Below are positions 49,514 through 62,354 of a stretch of DNA of 64,000 nucleotides, one piece after another. The stretch spans positions 62,553,957 through 62,617,956 of the forward strand of contig NC_080428.1 of assembly GCF_029873635.1 (NCBI RefSeq), written 5' to 3'. Under the pieces are notes generated by a model. It was not told the DNA's origin and ran no database searches. It saw nothing but the letters and a program-made list of their open reading frames with translations. Position numbers and translations under genes: made by a program. Positions within the stretch are counted from its first letter, which is position 1. Each line of letters starts with the position of its first letter. Source of the DNA: Malania oleifera. Its lineage: Eukaryota > Streptophyta > Magnoliopsida > Santalales > Ximeniaceae.

Positions 49514-50210
49514 TGAGAAATGTCATAGACAAGGGTATTCAAAGGTGGTATGCCGAGGGGGTGAAAGGAAACAAAAAATTGGGGATATAAGTAAGGATAC
49601 GGAATATGGTAGACAAGAAAATCGACAAGAAGTTTGGCGTGTGAAGAAATTGCATAAAGGGAAGGAAGTTTAGAGAGAATTGATAGATCCATGCATTGTC
49701 GAAGAACCTGTAGAGGGGGCTCAGGCTCAAGAGGGTGCAACGACATCACAAATTTTGCTAGTGGTTGAGACAGTTCCGTAACGTGAGATGGAAGAGGGGG
49801 AGTTTGTTCCTAAAGATCCGAGGCCTAAAGTGGAGACTTTGCAGCGAAATATAAATCAGTATGAGATTGTGCAGAGGGAGGAGAGTGTTGAACCAGTCTT
49901 GGGTGCTCCTGACGCTGATATTCTGATAGTGGAAAATGGCATAGTAGTGTGGGTTCAGCTGATGATGTCTAGTAATATGGTTATAGAAATTTTGGAACAA
50001 GAGTGTACCTTTATGGTCAGGTGTGTCTCACATAATTGTGAATTGGATAGGGAGTTGGAGACAAATAATTTAGAAAAACTCCCTTTGGAAAAAGGCTTTT
50101 GCTCGGATGATGATTTACATGTTCCGATTGTTAAGTTGAAGGATATTAATGGGCAAAGTGAGAAGAAGTCTCAATGGGTTATTATCCGTCCAAAAAAACT
50201 TGATTTATGA
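49514..50210 (+). pseudogene. LINE ORF1, C-terminal part
   Basis: The segment begins inside a CCHC zinc knuckle (CX2CX4-type spacing, CHRQGYSKVVC) that in plant L1 elements binds element RNA. A stop at about 49670 separates the knuckle from the frame 49788-50210 (140 codons), which is acidic and has no recognised domain. Its stop overlaps the ORF2 start codon as ATGA at 50207-50210. This suggests ORF2 could be translated by termination and re-initiation, a mechanism known in some non-LTR elements but inferred here. Confidence 0.7.
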
Positions 50211-53200
50211 TTAATACAATTCTAGTGTGGAACGTGCGGCGTTTAGGCACGTTGAAAAATCGTTTACATAAGTTAATGAGGAATTTTTCACCTTCTATTT
50301 TGGTTCTTTCAGAGCCATTTTCTGATGAAAGTCTGATGTCGCAATGGGCTGACTTTCTAAATTTTTTGAATTTTTGTGCGAATGCTTCAGTGGGGGGTAA
50401 AATTTGGATATTTTGGGAAGAGGAAGTGCACTTTGAGTTACAACATATGTCTGATCAAGTTATTTCGAATATTTTTAGTTCTGTGGACCAGATTTTCTTG
50501 ATTTTTTTTGTTTATGCTAAATGTCGTCAAACAGATCATCGGGAACTTTGGAATGATTTGGAGTTTGTAAAGAGGGATGATTTCCCTTGGTTAGTGGCAG
50601 AAGATTTTAATATTATCTGTTCAGATTCGAAACGTATTGGTGATCATATGAGGCAGTTATCGGCTAAGGAGGATTTAACAATTGCTTGGACAACTGTGGT
50701 CTTATGGATTTGGTTGGTACTGACAACAACATGTCTTGGTGTAATGGTCACAGTGGTAATTCTCGAAGTTGGGCAAAACTGGATAGGGTGCTCTATAATT
50801 TGAATCTTCTCCGAGTTTTGCCAAATATTTATTTTGAGTATGGAAAGATGAGGACTTTAGATCATAACCCATTGATTATTTGATTTCATAGAAATCTGCA
50901 TCGGTATGGTCCTTCTCCCTTAAGGTATTAGAATATGTGGAGCACGTACCAGTATTTTAAGTCTTGCGTGGAGGAAGCCTGGAGGGAGGAGTCTCATGGT
51001 TCAAGTTTAGTTAGATTTGCAAGTAAATTGAAACATACGAAAGTTGCAATTCGAAATTGGAACAAACAAGTTTTTGGACATGTACAACAGAACATTAAAA
51101 CATTTGAGGAAAGTATGGAGGCTCTAGAGGCTCAGCTTCGGGAAGCGTATTCGCTAAAAATGGAGGAAGATTTTTTCCTTACTAAACTCGAGCTGGAAGC
51201 ATGGGAAAAGAGGGAGGAGATTCGTATTTCTCAGCTAGCAAAAAATAAATGGTTGGAGGCAGGGGATAACAATACAAAGTTCTTTCATGCATTTGTGAAC
51301 CAAAGGAGGAAGAAGACTATGATTCATTCATTGAAACTTCCAAATGGAGAAGTGTTGGATTCTATGGAAGCTGTTTTTTATGAGGGTGCAGTAAGGTATT
51401 TTCGAACTTTTTAATAGGTGTAGGACTCAATCGAACAACTAACCTTGTTGATATAATATCTCCTATGGTTTCTGAAGAGGAGAATATTGATCTTTGTCGT
51501 GAATCGTCTGAGGTAGAAATAAGGGATGCTATTCTTTTTATCCCGAGAAATAGTAGCCCAGGTTCGGATGGTTTTGGCTCGACTTTTTTCCAGGATTGCT
51601 GGGATATTGTAAAAGAAGACGTGATTGATGCAGCTAGAGATTTTTTCGCTGGGTCCCCTCTCCTTAGATTTTATTCTGCATCTTACATTGTTCTAATCCC
51701 AAAAGTTCAGAATCCTCAAAGTTTTGACAAGTTTATGCCTATTAGTCTTTGTAGTGTTATCTACAAAATTTTTTCAAAAATTATTCTTACAAGGATGACA
51801 GGTTTATTGTCGGCTTTGATTTCTTCAGGATAAAGAGCTTTCATTCCTGGTAGAAGTATATTTGAAAATATTTCTTTGGCATAAGAAATGGTTCATTCTT
51901 TGCATAAGAAGTCTAATGGTGGAAATGTAATGATCAAAGTGGACATGGCTAAGGCATATGATAGGGTTGATTGGGATTTTTTAAACTTGGTTCTGGAAAG
52001 CTTTAGTTTCTCACGAAGATTCTGTGGTTTAGTGGCGGAATGTGTTTCCTCTCCTATGATGAATGACACTTATAAAGGTTTATTTAAACCTTCTCGAGGG
52101 CTTCGCCAAGGAGATCCTTTATCTCCTTATATATTTATTATTTTACGGGAAGTTCTCTCTCGACTTCTAAAGAAAAATTTTATGGAGAATAAGATAGGGG
52201 CTTACTATCATGCTCGTGGGGCGCCTTTGGTATCTCACCTTCTCTATGCGGATGACATTCTTATTTTTGCCAATGGCAAGAGAAGTTCCATTTGAATGCT
52301 TATTAAGACTTTGAAGAAGTATGAGGATTGGTCTGGTCAATTGATAAATAAAGAAAAGTCAAGTATTTTTTTGTCAAAGAGAATTGCTTTTGCTCGGAAG
52401 AGATCTCTGTTAAGGACAATTGGCTTTGCAGAAGGAGGTTTTTTTGCTACATATTTGGGTGTTCCTTTGGTATCGGGTCGTCTTACGGCCCATATTTTAG
52501 AGCCCTTAGTTGATAAATTGAGGAAAAAATAGTAGGTTGGAAATTTAAACTTTTATCTCAAGGGGGCCGCCTAATTTTAATTAAGCATGTATTATCATCA
52601 ATGGTGGTTCATCAATTGGCGGTATTAGACATTTCTACTACTGTCTTCAAAAAGATAAATTCTATGTTATCGAAATTTTTTTGGAGTGGAGTAAATGACA
52701 AAAGGAAAAGGAATTGGTATTCCTAGTCTAATATATGTAAGCCTGTTTGTGAGGGTGGTTTGGGTGTTAGGGATTTGGAGGAGGTAAAAAAATCATTGCA
52801 TATGAAGTTTGTGTGAAGATTGTTAACTATGGATAATATGTGGACTCAATTCTTTAAAGCCAAGTATTTGTATAAGAAACACCACTTGAGAGAAATGAAA
52901 CTAGAGAAAGGAACCAGATTTTGGAGATCGATTATTCATGTGATTCCTGAAGTTTTAGAGCATGTCCGTGTTCGAATTAAAGAAGGGTCGGCTTCTTTCT
53001 GGTTTGATTGTTGGTTAGCCTTCGGCCCCCTTTGTGCTAAGGTTCAGGAAATCAGTAACCATAGGCTTCGAACTCAAGATTGTTGGGATAGAGAAGGGTG
53101 GAATGTTGATTTATTAGTGGATCTATTAGGTGAAGATCAGACTGAGGAAGTAATGAACTCTGCTATTTCTTGCAAGGAGGGTCTAGATACAGTAATTTGG

Positions 53201-54220
53201 GAACCTTCAACAGATGGGAAATTCACCACGGCAAGTGCCTAGAAAATTATAAGGGAGTATAAAGAGGAATTCTCAATTGCAAAATGGATCTGGCATCCTA
53301 TGTTGCCAAAAAGGGTGTTAATTTGTATGTGGTAGTCTTGGTTCGCTTGTCTTCCGGTTGATACTCGTATTAAAGAAGTAGGTATCCAGATGACCTCTCG
53401 ATGTGATTGTTGTTCAAATGCCAAGATTGAATCTCTAGACCGTGTGTTTTGCACTGGGTCTTTTGCTCAGGAGGTATGGAAAAAAGCAGTAATGGCGTTG
53501 GGTGTTAGTTGTATGGCAACAACAACTTAGAAAGGCAGAGTTAATGTCTGGTTTAGTTGTGCAAGACGAGCCTCATAGTTAGGCATTTTGGTAGGTTTTA
53601 TACCTAGTCTCATCATTTGGAGACTATGGACTCGTAGATGTAGAGCCAGGATAGAATCAATTTATGATTCGGTGAGAACTGTGTGGCTTGATATTAAATA
53701 TTGGCTGAGATCCATTTCAGACAAGTTAAATAAATGTGCACCTGCTTCTTGCACGAATATTGCAGTCCTTCGTGTTTTGGATATTCAAGTAAAAAATGTG
53801 TGGGTTCGTCTTCCTCGGGTAGTCAGATGGTGTAAACCTGGGATAGGTTGGGTTAAGTTGAATGTGGATGGGAGCTGTAGAGGTAACCCAGGGAATTGTG
53901 GTGGTGGAGGCATGATAAGAGATGAAAAAGGTTTATTTAAAGCAGCTTTTTCCTCATTATTGGGTTATGGAACAAATAACATGGCTAAATTGAAGGCGAT
54001 TATTTTAGGGATTAATTTGTGCAAAGATCTCGAATTTGATCAAGTGAAGATTGCATGTGACTCTACTTTGTTGGTTCAGTGGATAAATTTTGAGAAGTGC
54101 TTGGTTTGGAACTTATGGGAATTGTGGGAAGAACTTATGCTTGCATTAAGAGGCATACAGTTTAAAGTGGAACATGTTTACAAGGAGGCGAATAAAAGTG
54201 CAGATTTCTTTGTCAAATAG
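50207..54220 (+). pseudogene. LINE ORF2: endonuclease, reverse transcriptase, RNase H, degraded
   Basis: Starts MINTILVWNVRRLG, an L1 apurinic endonuclease start, with LVAEDFNIICSD as a core endonuclease motif. A frameshift near 50690 and a TGA near 50881 follow. Reverse-transcriptase motifs are ordered KFMPISLCSVIYKI (about 51730), MIKVDMAKAYDRVDWDFL (about 51930), GLRQGDPLSPYIF (about 52100) and the YADD catalytic box (about 52247). Stops occur near 51412, 51831, 52293 and 52530. A zf-RVT-like stretch covers about 52640-53240, and an RNase H domain (NVDGSCRGNPGNCGGGG, ACDSTLLVQW, EANKSADFF) covers about 53850-54220. RNase H is known in some plant L1 groups. About eight disruptions in all. 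Confidence 0.88.
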
Positions 54221-54579
54221 GGTGAATCTGGTATTTCTCGATCATATAATTGTCAAAATGATCTTCCTCAGCAAGTCAGGGGAATGATTCGATTGGACTT
54301 GTTGGGTTTTCCTTCTTTGTGCACATGATGTTTTGTGTTATTACACTTTTAGGGGTTTAGTTTCTTAGTTTTTTGGTTGCTAGTGTTTGGTTTTTGGTTT
54401 GGTTTATGTTGGTTAAGTTAGTTTTGGGGTCTTGAAATTTGCTTTTGTTGTCCCAAAGTCTCAAAATTGTAACCACGGTTTTCCTCCACCATAAGTGAGG
54501 GGTTTTTTAATAAAGTTAGGAGGTGTCACCCTCTTTTACCAAAAAAAATAAAAATAAATAAATAAATAAATTAGTTTTG

Positions 54580-55726
54580 ATGGCCTTGTGCCCCTGGGAA
54601 TGCCCAAGTTGGATGTATTTGTTTTGATTCTGTTTCATGAAAGTTTTTGGCTTCCTTCCTCTTGAGTATGCCCAGAGTTTTCTATACATATCCATTTTTT
54701 ATCAATATAATTAACCTTTACCAATAAAAAAAAGAAGAAAATATCTTTGAACAACCATGAGTTGACCTAAAAATCCTTTATATTTTCTTGCTAGTCTCTC
54801 TACTTATAGTCGTAGGCACAAGCAATTTTGAGGAGCTCCCCTCAAATTTTAAAAAACATACCAAAATTTAATTTCATTCTTGCTCAAATCCCTAATATGG
54901 GTTTGGTTGAAGGTCGTTGATTAAGGAAAAAAAATTATAAACGTGGCCTTGTTTGGAAGTCCAAATTTTAGGCCTTTAATTTAGATTTGTGTTGATTTAA
55001 ACAAAATACAGTATAAAATTATATTGAATTTCATCTGAACTCACACAAATCCAAATTTAAAATTTGAAATTCACACTCCCAAAAACTTTTCAGACAATTT
55101 AGTAAAAATTTTGTCAAAAAGTTCAACCTTATTACATTTTCAAGTACTTCTTTGGTTGTAAAAGAATAAAACTCAATTTTCATTTTTAATTTTGAACAAA
55201 AATGAATGACGCAAATAAAGCAATAATGTTACCATACCATTTCGAACCAATCTCATCATGTCTATTCACAACATGTGCTCTTATATATTAAGATCACTAA
55301 GAAGAAATGGACTTAAAATATGTACACCTAGGTCATCCCTGTTTAAAGACTTCTCAAAATATGGTTAGATGACATAATTTATATGTGAAAGGATTAAACT
55401 AATGTGTGATCTAAGACGAATCATGTCGTTTTATATATATATATATATATATGAAAAATAGAACAGATGAGCTATGAAATATGATGAGAAACACAAATGA
55501 CATTATAAAAAATCCTTTAGCAATGGAATCCATTAACCATAAGGGCTGCTAGGCTCCATTAGAGATTTTGAAACACAGCTAATACGCAACACAAGTTTTT
55601 CAAGATAGACAAATAATCCCAAAACCATACTGGGAATTTATTTCAAATTTTCAAGCACTTGTACAACGTTAACCATTTCTAGGCATCACTGGCAGATAAA
55701 CTATACTCCATGAAAAGCATTCACGA
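54580..55726. other. downstream spacer of hydrolase copy 2
   Basis: Counterpart of 38321-39493 with a short deletion near 54775. Non-coding and AT-rich, containing the LINE tail (near 54720) and a (TA)n tract at 55433-55453. Confidence 0.7.
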
Positions 55727-58497
55727 TCAGACATGGTTTTTGAGGAATGTGAGAATTAGCTCATTCACCTGATTAGGGAATTGCTCATGAACAAAATGGG
55801 TTCCTTCGGGCAAGAAAGTGATCTCGAGATCAGGGACAAACTCTTTCACCTTTCCGCTCTTTATGTAGTCCTCCCTCCCTGGAAATTTGAAGGCATAATC
55901 TCCAGTCCCCATGATCAGCAGCACTGGAACTTTAACTATAGGGTCTGCTATGTTGAACTGTTCTCCAATTGTCCTATGAAAACATTAAACCATCTTGAAT
56001 AGCAGAGAGTATTCAGTTAAAAGTCTCACAATTCAGCATCGAACGGCACAATTTCCAGCCTTTGTACCATGGCCCTAGTTTGACAGCCACGAAACAAATG
56101 AACTAAAACTGCCTCTTGTTTTAGTGAAGTGGGCATTTTAGCATGGCGTGCCACACATTTGTGGCTGTGGGTTTGATGATCACAATGACTAGAGAAAAAT
56201 GATAATAGGAGAGCACAATGATTTACAAAGATGGAGATTCAATACAATGTTTCAGGAAGAAAGCCAGCTACTTGGTTCGTGAAACTATGTACAGCGGGTT
56301 GATCACATACCTGTATGGGACTTGCAATGCAGTTTGGAAACCAGATTTCTTGTACAAAGCTCCATAGGTTGCAAGGTCTTCCTCCGTGAACCACGGGGGA
56401 AGAGGAGCTGATGGGTCAACCAAATCCATGATCTCCTGGTTTTCTGCAGCTATTGGTATCTCACTTTTGGAGAAGAGGATGTAGATATTCCGCACAATTG
56501 TTTTGGCATCAAGGCGACCAAAATCAGCCTCGGCTCGCCTGGGTTCCTGAGGCAAATGTCACAGAAATGAAATAGCAGCAAGCAGCTAGCCACACTTGGT
56601 TTTATGTGGCTGAACACACACACACAGAGCTGAACACACACCTGCCATCTTGAAATGTAGAAGCCTTCAGGAAGGTGTTTACCAAATTTAGTGAAGCCTT
56701 GCGGTGAATATGGCGCCCCCAAGGTTACTACTCCTAAGACCCTTTCTGGGTGGAGAAGGGCAAACAGGTAAACCAGTCGACCTCCAAAATCTTTCCCAAC
56801 AAGAAAAACCTATGTTCATCCACAGAAAGAGAGAAATCGAGAGTCATTAACATGAAACATAATATTTAGTTTAGACCTTTTCTTTGGTACAACACATTAT
56901 ACAATACTTTATGATTGAGCTATTTTAAGCTGATCAATCAGGAAAGCAGTGGCATCATTTGCATAAATGTGCCTAAAGCATGATGAGGCAAAGCTTTTTG
57001 TCATTTTCAAGGTGCAAGAACAGGTTTCTTTTTCCCTTGTTTTTGTTTTTTTCTTGGAGGAAGCCTCCAAACTACAAAGCAAAGGCTTCCTGTTTCCCAT
57101 TCTGGCTTTGCTAACCTCTCCAACACAAAGCTTCTGCATTATTTCCATTTAACAAGTTCCTAAAGCACTCAAGTTCTCTCCCTCAAAGTCTCCATCTCTA
57201 GGAATTTTAACATGGGATTGAGCTATAAAAATTAGTTTTTGAACAAAAATTGAATTGAAATTCACATCCTATCAAGATGCTATGAATTGAGTTATAAAAA
57301 TAAAATTGAAATTCCAAAAGCACTCATATTTCAAATGCTAATTGAAAGGTACATGAATGCAACTAAAGATTAAAATTCATTTTGCATAATCCATAGCCCA
57401 TCAAGATAACAAAAAAAAATGCAAATTTAAAAGTTATAGATAAAGTATAAATTATTGTAATTATTTTACTCGATCATTATAGTTGAAAATTTACTTTTTA
57501 GTGCTAAGGAACAATCTTATTATACATGATAATGAAAATAGTTAAAATAATTTTTAATGATTTATTATTTTTTGAAAATTTAAAAAATTTATGTATATTT
57601 TTATTAAATTATATTTCAAATTCACATAATTATTTATTTTTATTTTACTTTATGTGTAAAAAAAATAATTTAACCTGTAAAAGTTAAATCCAAACATGAA
57701 AATAATTGCAAAAAAAAAAACTGAAAATTGTAAAATCTAATTTTAGATTTTTCAACAAAATGTTTACATGTGTTTCTTTTTACAAAAACTAAAATAGAAA
57801 ATAGACATCCAGAGCATTGTTGGAATTCATTTTGAAATTCCATTGTGCTGGAATTTGAAAGTGTTTCACATACCGTTCATGTGGATTTAAGTTCGCGCAA
57901 TCAAATTTCATTTCCAAATCTATTTGAATACAAAGCCGCCAAAGACTAAAAACTAAACCACAGGGGGAGTATTCCAAATTTCCTCTTTCTTTTCCTTCAG
58001 CTTTCTTTAGCTTTCTGGGCAACCGAACGGATGCTCGAGTGAAAATTAGAAAAATGAGAGAAACGGGAGTACCTTAATGATGCCAAGGAAATCGAGAATG
58101 GCAAGGAGATCGGAGACGAGGTCGGCGAAGGAAGTCTTGTCGGGGTGGAGAGGCTGATCGGAGAGTCCGTAGCCTCTGTAATCAGGTGCGATCGCACGGA
58201 ATCCGGCGGCGGCAACGGCGAGCATCTGGTGGCGCCAGGTGTACCATATCTCAGGAAACCCGTGAAGGAACACCACAACCGAAGAACCTGCTCACAATCA
58301 GAGAATCAACGAGAAAGACAGAGAGAATTGAATCAGTAAATTAGTATGAGGAAATTAATTAATTAAGCAAAAGAAGAAGAAGAAGAAGAAGAAGAAGAAG
58401 AAGAGAAAGAGAGTGGAAGCCGGTAACCAGTTCCGATGTCGGCAACGTGAAGCTTCAGCCCTCCGACTTCTATGTGCTTGTGTTGTATTTCTTCCAT
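55727..58497 (-). CDS. epoxide hydrolase-type alpha/beta hydrolase, copy 2, five exons
   Basis: Tandem paralogue of 39494-42257. Exons in order: 58428-58497, 58073-58287, 56642-56809, 56311-56546, 55727-55973. Exon lengths (70, 215, 168, 236, 247) and splice sites match copy 1 exactly, and the 936-nt frame encodes 311 residues. The proposed catalytic residues (Asp102, Tyr146, Tyr212, Asp255, His289) and HGFPEIW are kept. About 11 residues differ. Two lie just after the nucleophile (GGRPAY in copy 1, GGRLVY here). Two lie near the acid (GDYVFKFPGMED in copy 1, GDYAFKFPGRED here). Others are Gln to His and Ser to Ile in exon 2, and Gly to Arg, Thr to Ala and Glu to Lys in exon 4. Both copies look functional. 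The TATA-like region is 2 bp shorter here. Confidence 0.93.
57440..57715. repeat. dispersed AT-rich repeat in hydrolase intron 2, copy 2
   Basis: Duplicate of 41225-41480 and related to 14880-15110. Confidence 0.5.
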
Positions 58498-59360
58498 TTC
58501 CGATTGTCGTCAACACACGCATACACTCATAAATGGTATATGCTTATAGGTTATTCATAGATTTTTTTTTTTTAATCCTAGAAACATAATTTTATAATAT
58601 TTACTAACTAAATTTACAAAGTTTAAATTCAAGATTAAAAACTCGTATTTCTAGTTTAATAATATTTGTACTTTAAATTCTTATCTTATAAAATCTAATA
58701 ATGCAAATCCGTACACTGCATAAATTGTATATGCCTATATGGTTATTCATAAATTTTTATTTATTTATTTTTTTATGAATGTACCAATTATGAAAAAAGG
58801 GGTAGGAGTATACCTAAAATAACTTGAAGGAGATAGTAAGGAAAATCTCTAAATTTATCAAAAGAAATGGTTCATTATCGTATAAATTAGTGGAAAATAA
58901 TTCATATAGTCGGTGACTAAGGCTTAGTTTTATTGTTGTTGTTGTCGTTGTAGTTCCATGAGACATACTCTTATAAGCACTCCATGTTGACTTACTATCA
59001 TTTTAGGTGTATTTGTAGTTAGACAACATATGGTATACATGATTGTATATAAATAATAGTGTGTAATATTTTTTAAGAAAAAAATGAACCAAGTTTAGAT
59101 TTATGTTTTAAAGGGAGAAAAGATATTGACATTTCCAAAGATTTGAAAAATTCTATAAACGTCTTCTATGGGTCTAGTAAAAATATGCAAATCTCTTTTA
59201 GGTTTAAACATTAAAGTCTAGAATTTTAAATATAATTTATCTATTTTGGTTGAATTTCATACTTTTGCATATATTACAAAATTTTATTTCTTGTAAGGTT
59301 TGTTTAGTCTTAAATTTAAAAAATAAGTATACTTTTATCTATAAAATGACATACACTATT
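58498..59360. other. upstream spacer of hydrolase copy 2
   Basis: AT-rich counterpart of 42258-43131, with small insertions and deletions relative to it. No coding potential. Confidence 0.6.
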
Positions 59361-59960
59361 TGTAACGACCCAAAAAATAATATGTATGGAAGGGTTAAAA
59401 AAATTAATTAAATTATTTATTTATTATTAATTTAATAATATAATAAAATATATTAATATATTAATATAATATTATATATATACAAATATAATATAACCTA
59501 AAGAAATCAATTTCCTTTAGGATTAAGAAATCACCCCCCAATTCTCGCCCAAACTCTCTCTCTCTCTCTCACCATCACTCTCCGTCTCTCTCTCCTCACT
59601 CTCTCTCTCTCTAGATTTCTCTGTTGTCTCTTGGTCAAATCAAAAAACGAACACCACTACGGGGTCCTAACGACAATTTTTAACAAGTTAATCGGAGTAG
59701 AATCGTCATTTGGGGATCTTAAACACCACTTCAAGGTTAAGGTAAGTGAAATAAATTATGTCAGTTATTTTCAAAGATTAACCGTTTAAATTAAAAAGTA
59801 TAATTATATGGATATTATGTTGATTTTAATCTGAGTATATGAGTTGAATTAAAGTATGAATTGATGTTTAAAATGTGTGGCATGAGTTTACTCAGTTTAT
59901 TGTATAAATTAAACTTTTTGGGATTTTCACGGTTTGGTAATGGTTATAGTAAGATTTTAT
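59361..59960 (+). mobile_element. outer Ty3-type LTR, copy 2, 5' part
   Basis: TGTAACGACCC preceded by CTATT (59356-59360), the counterpart of 43132-43783. It is interrupted by the copia element at 59961. Its remainder would lie beyond the window. Confidence 0.82.
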
Positions 59961-62354
59961 TGTTGGCCTAACAAGGCTTAACATCTTATTTTTATACTAA
60001 CAAACAAGTAAAACTTAACATGCTTTGTTTAAGTGATATGTTTCAGGACTCAATGATGAATGTAAGGTTAAAGAATTCATGAAAGTTTGTACTTCAAAGG
60101 AGGATGATTATATCAAAGTTTGAGACATGGATTAAAACTTGAAGATCATGAGAGCATTGATATTAATGAAAAAGTTTCAAGAATGAAATCCCAAGTGATC
60201 AACATGGAAAACTCAAAGAAAGATGAAACAAGCATAAAGACCTCAAGGAATTCAAGGATTGGAAATTTGAAAGAGTCTAGGAAATTTCATGTAAGTACTT
60301 CAAAAAATTTCAATATGGATGCATGAAACTTTTAGGTAAATTTATTGGAACTAGATACCTTTGAACATACTTGGAAAATATTTTTATAAGATCAAAAATT
60401 GTTTCAAAAAGGTTAGAATCAGTTTTGGAATGAACAGCGCCAAAAAGATGATTTCTCAAATGCTGTCAATTTTTCTACATCTGTATTGATGTACATTTTT
60501 TAACATCAAACAATCCTTACTCTAAAATGTGTTCAACATTAAAGTTTTAGGATTTTTTTTTAGCTTTCATTTGACACAAAAATTATCAAATTTGGAGTCA
60601 TACAGAAAAATTTATGACCAAAATACTGAAAGGTGCTTGAAGTTGACAGCATGACAGACGACTGTTAAGAACTTGACAGACAACTGCCAGTGCACTTTAA
60701 GGCATCTGTGTGGGTTTGGACAGCCGACTACCACCTTTTTGCCCCTTTAATTTAATTGGACAAACGACTGCCACAAATGGACAGTCTACTGCCACGCGGC
60801 TGTTTTGATTTTTTTTCATAATGGTCAAATTTTTAAAAGAGGTTGCTTGGGGCTCAAAATTTGTAAAAACTTGGGGAATACTCCAAGACACTTGGGGATC
60901 AAGTTATACACTTTTTAAAGTCTCTAAATAAGCCTAAAAGATCATTGAATCAATGCACCAAGAATTCAAATTCTAAAAAAATTCAAAGTCTCTCTCAAAT
61001 TGCTCTCAAATCTCAAGGCTCTTTCTTGCTCTCAAGCTCACATATTATGCACGAATTCAACTGAGTTTTAACTGATCTTCTTCCACTGGAATTGTGCTAC
61101 AAATTCTAAATCTTTCAATCACTGAAAGAATTAATCGGTGATATACTCCCTTGAGCTTCAAGTTAAATTTCATATTATTATTTACTTTGAAGTATATTAG
61201 TTGTGCTATAATTGTTATACTAACCAACTCTTTGAGGAGCAAGTTTGTTGTACACATCTATTTGATTTTTATCTTGTAGATTGACGAATCCAATGAGTGT
61301 TTGGATCGTTGGCTAAGCAAGAGGATATTGCTTAGAGAGACGGACTTTAACGTAGTTAAGGAGTGACCAAACGAGGGTACATCATTTGGAGAGGTGGACT
61401 CTAGCCTAGTTAAGGAGTGATCGGACGAGGGGATATCGTTTGGAGAAGGCGGGCTCTAACCTTACCCAAGGAGTGTTGTAAAGGTATTGTTCCTCCCGTT
61501 AAAGGAACAGGTTTAGTAATCCTTTGATGGTTTGCCAAAGGCAAGGACGTAGACTGGGTATAAACCGAACCTCGTAAAAATCTCCGTCTCACTCTTTCTT
61601 TCCCTATTCTTTATTTTCAGTACATATTTAAATTGTGTGGATGGTTTAAATTTAAAATCATATAAACTACGTATATTTGGAAATCAAGTAAACCTTAAAG
61701 TTTGATTTTGATTTAGGTTGCGGAAACCGAAAGGGAGTATGTTGGTTGAACCATTCTTTGCAGAAACCATACGGGAGTACGTTACTTGGCTAAACATCCC
61801 AAAGATAAATTAACTTAAGAGTTTATTTGAATTCTGAAGTTTGAAAAGAGTAATTGGATTTTATATTGAGCATCATATTGAAGTAGAAATTTCATATATA
61901 CGGGGCTTTGTTCAAAACTCACATTCACCACAGGGCTGAAAACATCAAAAGCTGAAAGTTACACATATTATATTAACTGTGATTAGATGGCATAAAGATT
62001 TGTTTTATATTCCAAGAGTATTAAATCTTGAATGATTTCATTAATCTAAAAATGATGCAGTGAACTTATATTTGGTAAATAAATTGTGGTTGTGTTGGTT
62101 TAGAAATTGTGATTAATTGTTTGATTGTTTTTACTTTCAAAGTGTGGTTGAAGATTGAATGTGTAATTGTGTTTAATTGTATTGTTGATTGATTGTTCAA
62201 AAGAAATCAAGTTCTTGTTTGATTGACAAAATAAATAAACAAGTCAAAGAATTGGTTTAATATTAAAAGAAGTTAAGGACTTTAAAAGAACTAAAGAGAA
62301 AGTTAATTCACCCCCCCCCCCCCTCTCTCTTCTTGGGAAGCTATTCCTAATTTC
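59961..62354 (+). mobile_element. copia 5' LTR, copy 2
   Basis: 2394 bp, TGTTGGCC...AATTTCA, preceded by TTTAT as in copy 1. TATA-like TCTAAATAAG lies near 60923. The GACAGACGACTG-type units are at 60650-60795. It is followed at once by a primer-binding site (62356 on), so it is a true 5' LTR. Confidence 0.88.

Larger units (their letters stand above)
49514..54569 (+). mobile_element. L1-type LINE, 5'-truncated, in duplication copy 2
   Basis: About 5.06 kb flanked by ATTAGTTTTG (49504-49513 and about 54570-54579) and ending in (AAATA)n. Copy 1 shows the empty site at 38310-38320. The 5' end falls within the CCHC knuckle of ORF1 (EKCHRQGYSKVVC), so the upstream part of ORF1 is missing. ORF1 (to 50210) and ORF2 (50207-54220) follow. 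ORF2 has endonuclease, reverse transcriptase, zf-RVT and RNase H regions but several stops and frameshifts, so the copy is dead. Confidence 0.92.
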
